Shown in pieces: positions 58,913 through 64,000 of a stretch of 64,000 bases of DNA. Within the stretch, counting starts at the first letter, position 1. Each line of letters opens with the position of its first letter. The position numbers and the translations under genes are program-made. The DNA is from Lachnospiraceae bacterium OM04-12BH (lineage in GTDB: Bacteria > Bacillota > Clostridia > Lachnospirales > Lachnospiraceae): the NCBI GenBank assembly GCA_003490145.1, contig QULQ01000005.1, positions 92,425-156,424 on the forward strand, given 5' to 3'. The notes beneath the pieces were generated by a model. That model was given only the letters and a program-made list of their open reading frames with translations, ran no database searches and was not told the DNA's origin.

Positions 58913-59512
58913 ATGTCACGATATGTAAAAGATATGCCGTTAAATAAGGATCCTAAATTTGTCAGCTTTATGATGAACGATTATCTGGCAAAGAACAGGT
59001 TCACACCCTTTGATTATAAGGGAGAGCAGGTATACCGTGCCGGAGATGCCATGCTGGAGGGCTTCAAATATCTGAAATGGTCATTTGAGGACGGAAATTT
59101 CCATATAGAAGCATGGATGAAGAGCATGGGAAAAGAAATGGGTCTTGACGGATTCGTTGGCTGTCTGCAGAAGAAGCCTTATAAGGAGAGCCTTGAGCAG
59201 ATCTATACCCTGTTAGAGCAGGATGTTGAGATTCCTGAGGGTGCAGAAGGTGCAGATGGTTCTGTAACAGTAGCAGTCAATACGGTAGATAATGCCGGAG
59301 CAGGCAAAATTGCACTTGTGTTTGGTATTCTCAGTATCGTGACAGCACTTCTGATTCCGCTTGCCGGCATTCTGTTTGGATGTCTTGGCATGAACCGTGC
59401 CAGACTTGGTTCAGGTTCAAGCATGGCAAAGCAGGCCAATATCGGAAAGGTGCTCAGTGTCATCGGTGTTGTTATTGCCCTGATAAACTGGCTTCTTGCA
59501 ATTCTGCTTTAA
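58913..59512 (+). CDS. Hypothetical protein with C-terminal double membrane helix
   Basis: A 199-residue protein. The N-terminal part (about residues 1-105) is soluble, beginning MSRYVKDMPL; YRAGDAMLEGFKYLKWSFED suggests an alpha-beta fold found in Firmicutes proteins of no known role. After an acidic linker, two membrane helices (about 130-158 and 173-198; DUF4190-like pattern with GCLGMNRARLG between them) end the chain. The start is the ATG after AAGGGAAGAGA. It is 61 bp after metK and may share its transcript. Confidence 0.75.
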   Translation: MSRYVKDMPLNKDPKFVSFMMNDYLAKNRFTPFDYKGEQVYRAGDAMLEGFKYLKWSFEDGNFHIEAWMKSMGKEMGLDGFVGCLQKKPYKESLEQIYTLLEQDVEIPEGAEGADGSVTVAVNTVDNAGAGKIALVFGILSIVTALLIPLAGILFGCLGMNRARLGSGSSMAKQANIGKVLSVIGVVIALINWLLAILL

Positions 59513-59558
59513 ACCGGAACAGATACTTTAAAAGAATATCTTTTTTTGCTAGAATAAA

Positions 59559-59595
59559 AGAGTATCATGATCATAGTGATCATGGTACTCTTTTT
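59559..59595 (+). terminator. Terminator before dnaE
   Basis: AGAGTATCATGATCA (59559-59573) pairs with TGATCATGGTACTCT (59577-59591), 15 bp with one wobble, then TTTT. The TGATCA core is itself a palindrome. Confidence 0.9.
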
Positions 59596-59622
59596 CAATG
59601 AATGAAAATAAAGGAAGCAGAT

Positions 59623-62600
59623 ATGGCATTTACGCATCTTCATGTACATACAGAATACAGTCTTCTGGACGGTTCCAACAAAATAAAGGAATATGTCAGG
59701 CGTGTTAAGGAGCTTGGCATGGACAGTGCAGCGATCACAGACCATGGCGTTATGTATGGGGTGATCGATTTTTATAAAGCGTGCAGGGCAGAGGGGATCA
59801 GGCCGATCCTTGGCTGTGAGGTCTATGTGGCACCCAATTCCCGTTTTGATAAGGAGCTGACTGGAGGGGATGACAGATATTATCATCTGGTGCTCCTTGC
59901 AGAAAACAATACCGGCTATAATAATCTGACCAGGATCGTAAGCCGTGGATTTACCGAGGGGTATTACTATAAGCCCAGGGTAGATATGGAGCTGTTACAG
60001 GAATTCCATGAGGGCATTATAGCCCTTTCTGCCTGTCTGGCAGGAGAGGTACAGCGCTATATCACCAAAGGGCTTTATGATGAGGCAAAGAAGACGGCAC
60101 TGAAGTATCAGGCATGCTTTGGCAAGGGCAATTATTTTCTGGAGCTGCAGGATCACGGACTGCCGGAGCAGAAGATGGTCAATACGGCGCTGCTGCAGAT
60201 GAGTAAGGAGCTGGATATTCCCCTGGTAGCGACCAATGATGTGCATTATACCTATAAGGAGGATGTAAAGCCACACGATATCCTGCTTTGCCTCCAGACC
60301 GGCAAGAAGCTGGCAGATGAAGACAGAATGCGTTACGTGGGCGGTCAGTACTATGTGAAGAGTGAAGAGGAGATGAAGGCTCTTTTCCCTTATGCATGGG
60401 AAGCCGTGGAGAATACCCAGAGGATTGCGGACAGATGTAACGTGGAGATCGAGTTTGGCGTGACCAAGCTGCCTCATTTTGAAGTGCCGGAGGGATATGA
60501 TTCCTGGACGTATCTAAACAAGCTTTGTACAGACGGACTGAAGGAGCGTTATGGGGATGAGAATGCACCAGCCGGGAAAACGGGACAGACCTTAAGAGAA
60601 CGCCTTGATTATGAGCTTTCTGTTATCAAGACTATGGGGTACGTGGATTATTTCCTGATCGTGTGGGATTTTATCAATTATGCCAAGTCCAATCAGATCA
60701 TGGTGGGACCGGGGCGTGGTTCTGCGGCGGGAAGTATTGTTTCCTATACGCTGAAGATCACGGATATTGACCCGATCAAGTATAATCTGCTGTTTGAACG
60801 CTTCCTGAACCCGGAGCGTGTGTCCATGCCCGATATTGATATTGATTTCTGCTTCGAAAGAAGACAGGAGGTTATTGACTATGTCAGCCGCAAATATGGC
60901 AAGGAAAAGGTGGTCCAGATCGTAACCTTCGGTACACTGGCGGCAAAGGGTGTGATCCGTGATGTGGGAAGAGTGATGGATCTTCCTTATAATTATGTAG
61001 ACAGTTTTGCCAAGATGATCCCGCAGGAGCTGAATATCACCATTGATAAGGCACTGCAGATGAATCCGGAGCTGCGGGGACTGTATGAGAGTGATCCCAA
61101 GGTGAAGGAACTGATCGATATGAGCAAACGTCTTGAGGGTCTGCCAAGGCACACATCCATGCATGCAGCCGGTGTCGTGATCTGTTCCAGACCCGCAGAG
61201 GAGCTGGTACCGCTTTCGAGAGGTGCCGATGGTTCGATCACGACCCAGTTTACCATGACGACCATTGAAGAACTGGGGCTTCTGAAAATGGATTTTCTGG
61301 GACTCCGTACCCTGACTGTGATCCGGGATGCGGTAGCCCTTGTGAAGAAGAGTAAGGGTGTTTCTATTAATATCGATCAGATCGATTATGATGATAAAAA
61401 GGTGTTTGCATCCCTTTCCACGGGAAAGACGGATGGTGTGTTCCAGCTGGAAAGCGGGGGCATGAAGAACTTCATGAAGGAGCTTAAGCCGGAGAATCTG
61501 GAGGATGTGATCGCGGGAATTTCCCTGTACCGTCCGGGTCCCATGGACTTTATTCCAAAGTACATCAAAGGTAAAAACAGTGAAGGATCTATCGTGTACA
61601 GCTGTCCGCAGCTTAAGCCGATCCTGGCACCGACCTATGGCTGTATCGTATATCAGGAGCAGGTTATGCAGATCGTGAGGGATCTTGGGGGCTATACCCT
61701 TGGACGAAGCGATCTGGTGCGGCGTGCCATGAGTAAGAAGAAACAGGCGGTCATGGAAAAGGAGCGTGCTAACTTCATTTACGGAAATGAAGAGGAGGGT
61801 GTGCCCGGCTGTGTGGCAAAGGGTATTTCAGAGCAGGTAGCTTCCGGAATCTATGATGACATGATGGATTTCGCCAAATATGCATTTAACAAGTCCCATG
61901 CGGCCTGTTATGCGGTGGTTGCCTATCAGACAGCTTACCTGAAATATTACTATCCAGTAGAATTTATGGCGGCGCTTATGACTTCCGTGATTGATAACCC
62001 CGGAAAGGTGGCAGAATATATTATGGTGTGCCGCAGTATGGGGATCAGCATCCTGCCGCCTGACATCAATCAGGGAGAAAGCGGCTTTTCTGTAAAGGAC
62101 AGATCCATCCGCTATGCGCTGACAGCAATCAAGAGCGTGGGACGGCCTGTGATCGAAGCTGTTGTGAAGGAGCGGAATGAGCACGGTGAATTTTTGAATC
62201 TGAAGGATTTTATCAGCCGTATGTCCGATAAGGAGATCAACAAAAAGGCGATTGAGAACTTTATCAAGGCCGGAGCTTTTGACAGTCTGCCCGGTACCAG
62301 AAAACAGTTTATGGTAGCTTACGGAAAGATCATGGATCATATCGTGAAGGACCGGAAGAACAATATGGCAGGACAGATGAGTCTTTTTGACCTGGTTTCC
62401 ACAGAAGAAAAGGAGGAGTTTGATATCCGCCTTCCTGATGTTGGGGAGTATCCAAAGGAGATGCTCCTTGCCTTTGAAAAGGAGGTGCTTGGTGTCTATG
62501 TCAGCGGGCATCCGCTTGAAGAACAGGAGGAGCTCTGGAAAAAAGGGATCACCAATACCACAGCAGACTTTGTACTGAATGAGGAAACGGGTATTCCGAT

Positions 62601-63111
62601 AGTGAAGGATGGTGACAGCGCCACGATCGGCGGCCTGATCGCAGATAGAAAGATCAAGTATACAAAGAATGACAAGATCATGGCATTTCTGCAGATCGAG
62701 GATCTGCTTGGCAGCGTGGAGGTCATTGTTTTTCCAAGGGACTATGAAAAATACAACAGCAGGCTTGTAGAAGATGGTAAGGTCTTTATTAAAGGCAGGG
62801 TATCTCTTGAGGAGGACCGGGATGGCAAGCTGATCTGTGAAAGGATCACTTCCTTTGATGAAATCCCAAAGAAGCTATGGATCCGATTCCCCACTATGGA
62901 GGCATATGAAGCAGGGATCGAGGATCTTTTAAGGGATATCTCGGAGTCAGAAGGGAATGACAGTGTTGTTCTTTATATAGAAGATAAAAAGCAGATGAAA
63001 AAACTGCCTCCGGGAAGAAACGTAAATGCAGATGAGGCTCTTTATGATGCCTTATGTAAAAAGTATGGAAAAGATAACATAAAAATAGCATGGGACGTGA
63101 AAAAAGATTGA
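59623..63111 (+). CDS. dnaE: DNA polymerase III subunit alpha
   Basis: A 1162-residue C-family replicative polymerase of the DnaE type. The PHP domain starts FTHLHVHTEYSLLDG (residues 3-17). GPGRGSAAGSIVSY (about 362-375) and the catalytic Asp pair in PDIDIDFCFERR (about 403-414) mark the palm; KYAFNKSHAACYAVVAYQTAYLK is in the thumb-fingers region. A helix-hairpin-helix and an OB domain (about 990-1070) end it. The 3'-5' exonuclease of PolC is absent. The ATG at 59623 (MAFTHLHVHTE) follows AAAGGAAGCAGAT. Confidence 0.96.
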   Translation: MAFTHLHVHTEYSLLDGSNKIKEYVRRVKELGMDSAAITDHGVMYGVIDFYKACRAEGIRPILGCEVYVAPNSRFDKELTGGDDRYYHLVLLAENNTGYNNLTRIVSRGFTEGYYYKPRVDMELLQEFHEGIIALSACLAGEVQRYITKGLYDEAKKTALKYQACFGKGNYFLELQDHGLPEQKMVNTALLQMSKELDIPLVATNDVHYTYKEDVKPHDILLCLQTGKKLADEDRMRYVGGQYYVKSEEEMKALFPYAWEAVENTQRIADRCNVEIEFGVTKLPHFEVPEGYDSWTYLNKLCTDGLKERYGDENAPAGKTGQTLRERLDYELSVIKTMGYVDYFLIVWDFINYAKSNQIMVGPGRGSAAGSIVSYTLKITDIDPIKYNLLFERFLNPERVSMPDIDIDFCFERRQEVIDYVSRKYGKEKVVQIVTFGTLAAKGVIRDVGRVMDLPYNYVDSFAKMIPQELNITIDKALQMNPELRGLYESDPKVKELIDMSKRLEGLPRHTSMHAAGVVICSRPAEELVPLSRGADGSITTQFTMTTIEELGLLKMDFLGLRTLTVIRDAVALVKKSKGVSINIDQIDYDDKKVFASLSTGKTDGVFQLESGGMKNFMKELKPENLEDVIAGISLYRPGPMDFIPKYIKGKNSEGSIVYSCPQLKPILAPTYGCIVYQEQVMQIVRDLGGYTLGRSDLVRRAMSKKKQAVMEKERANFIYGNEEEGVPGCVAKGISEQVASGIYDDMMDFAKYAFNKSHAACYAVVAYQTAYLKYYYPVEFMAALMTSVIDNPGKVAEYIMVCRSMGISILPPDINQGESGFSVKDRSIRYALTAIKSVGRPVIEAVVKERNEHGEFLNLKDFISRMSDKEINKKAIENFIKAGAFDSLPGTRKQFMVAYGKIMDHIVKDRKNNMAGQMSLFDLVSTEEKEEFDIRLPDVGEYPKEMLLAFEKEVLGVYVSGHPLEEQEELWKKGITNTTADFVLNEETGIPIVKDGDSATIGGLIADRKIKYTKNDKIMAFLQIEDLLGSVEVIVFPRDYEKYNSRLVEDGKVFIKGRVSLEEDRDGKLICERITSFDEIPKKLWIRFPTMEAYEAGIEDLLRDISESEGNDSVVLYIEDKKQMKKLPPGRNVNADEALYDALCKKYGKDNIKIAWDVKKD

Positions 63112-63136
63112 AATAGGCAGAAAAAAGGGTTAAAAT
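63108..63136 (+). promoter_or_regulatory. Promoter of pfkA
   Basis: TTGAAA (63108-63113), 17 bp, TAAAAT (63131-63136). The -35 overlaps the stop of dnaE, so pfkA need not depend on readthrough. Confidence 0.7.
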
Positions 63137-63161
63137 AACCTCAAATCAGAGAGGAATCTGA

Positions 63162-64000
<839 letters not shown>

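Overview
The window is about 64 kb of a low-to-mid GC Firmicutes chromosome. It is most likely a member of the Lachnospiraceae (Clostridia). The reasons are strong AGGAGG-type Shine-Dalgarno sites, Gram-positive lipoprotein signals, many Lachnospiraceae-type hypothetical proteins, the order metK - small membrane protein - dnaE - pfkA, and a SAM-I riboswitch before metK. I see no rRNA, tRNA, CRISPR array, prophage or insertion sequence. Nearly all of it is intact, tightly packed genes.

Layout. (1) 1-240: a small type I toxin-antitoxin-like locus, with a 31-residue holin-like peptide and a convergent antisense RNA promoter. (2) 240-7465: a DUF4143 ATPase, a coiled-coil protein behind a sigma-28-like promoter, a heterodimeric ABC exporter and an ArsB/NhaD-type permease. 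(3) 7454-14087: a 75-residue protein, a WYL regulator and a complete CUT1 sugar importer whose binding lipoprotein has an extra C-terminal membrane anchor, then an OB-fold-like lipoprotein. (4) 14152-17567 (minus): a GH4 phospho-glucosidase, an N-acetylglucosamine-kinase-like protein and a ROK regulator. Two matching 23-bp operator candidates lie in their promoter region. (5) 17607-19867 (minus): a zinc-ribbon membrane protein and a TPM-domain protein. (6) 20012-21141: a HAD phosphatase and an XRE regulator. (7) 21179-34537: a large exopolysaccharide operon with a phosphoglycosyltransferase, a Wzz-like protein fused to a dead kinase-like domain, an EpsG-like polymerase, many glycosyltransferases, a GT-C enzyme and a nucleotide-sugar dehydratase, but no flippase. 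(8) 34661-39669: a dipeptidase, a 47-residue membrane peptide, a candidate PhoP box, a UDP-sugar pyrophosphorylase, galE, a TrhA/hemolysin III protein and a conserved small protein. (9) 39730-45989: a RelQ-type alarmone synthetase with a structured leader, a coiled-coil membrane protein, a flavin reductase-like protein, an M23 peptidase, murA and a glycosyltransferase. (10) 46041-56311: a divergent DeoR-controlled sugar locus with a HAD phosphatase, BtpA/SgcQ-like protein, SIS isomerase, NagB-like deaminase, FGGY kinase and ribose-type ABC importer. (11) 56387-64000: a possible small RNA or attenuator, a LytTR-PAS protein, SAM riboswitch-metK, a two-TM protein, dnaE and the start of pfkA.

The genes join carbohydrate uptake (two ABC importers, two phosphosugar pathways) with surface polysaccharide building. 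UDP-sugar supply (pyrophosphorylase, GalE, dehydratase) feeds the glycosyltransferase operon. The best candidates for undescribed biology are the DeoR/BtpA/SIS/NagB-like/FGGY catabolic locus with its four TATTGCAATA-type boxes, the toxin-antisense locus, the four-copy 11-bp PhoP-like repeat, and the Wzz-pseudokinase fusion. All functions are read from motifs and context; no database search was run.
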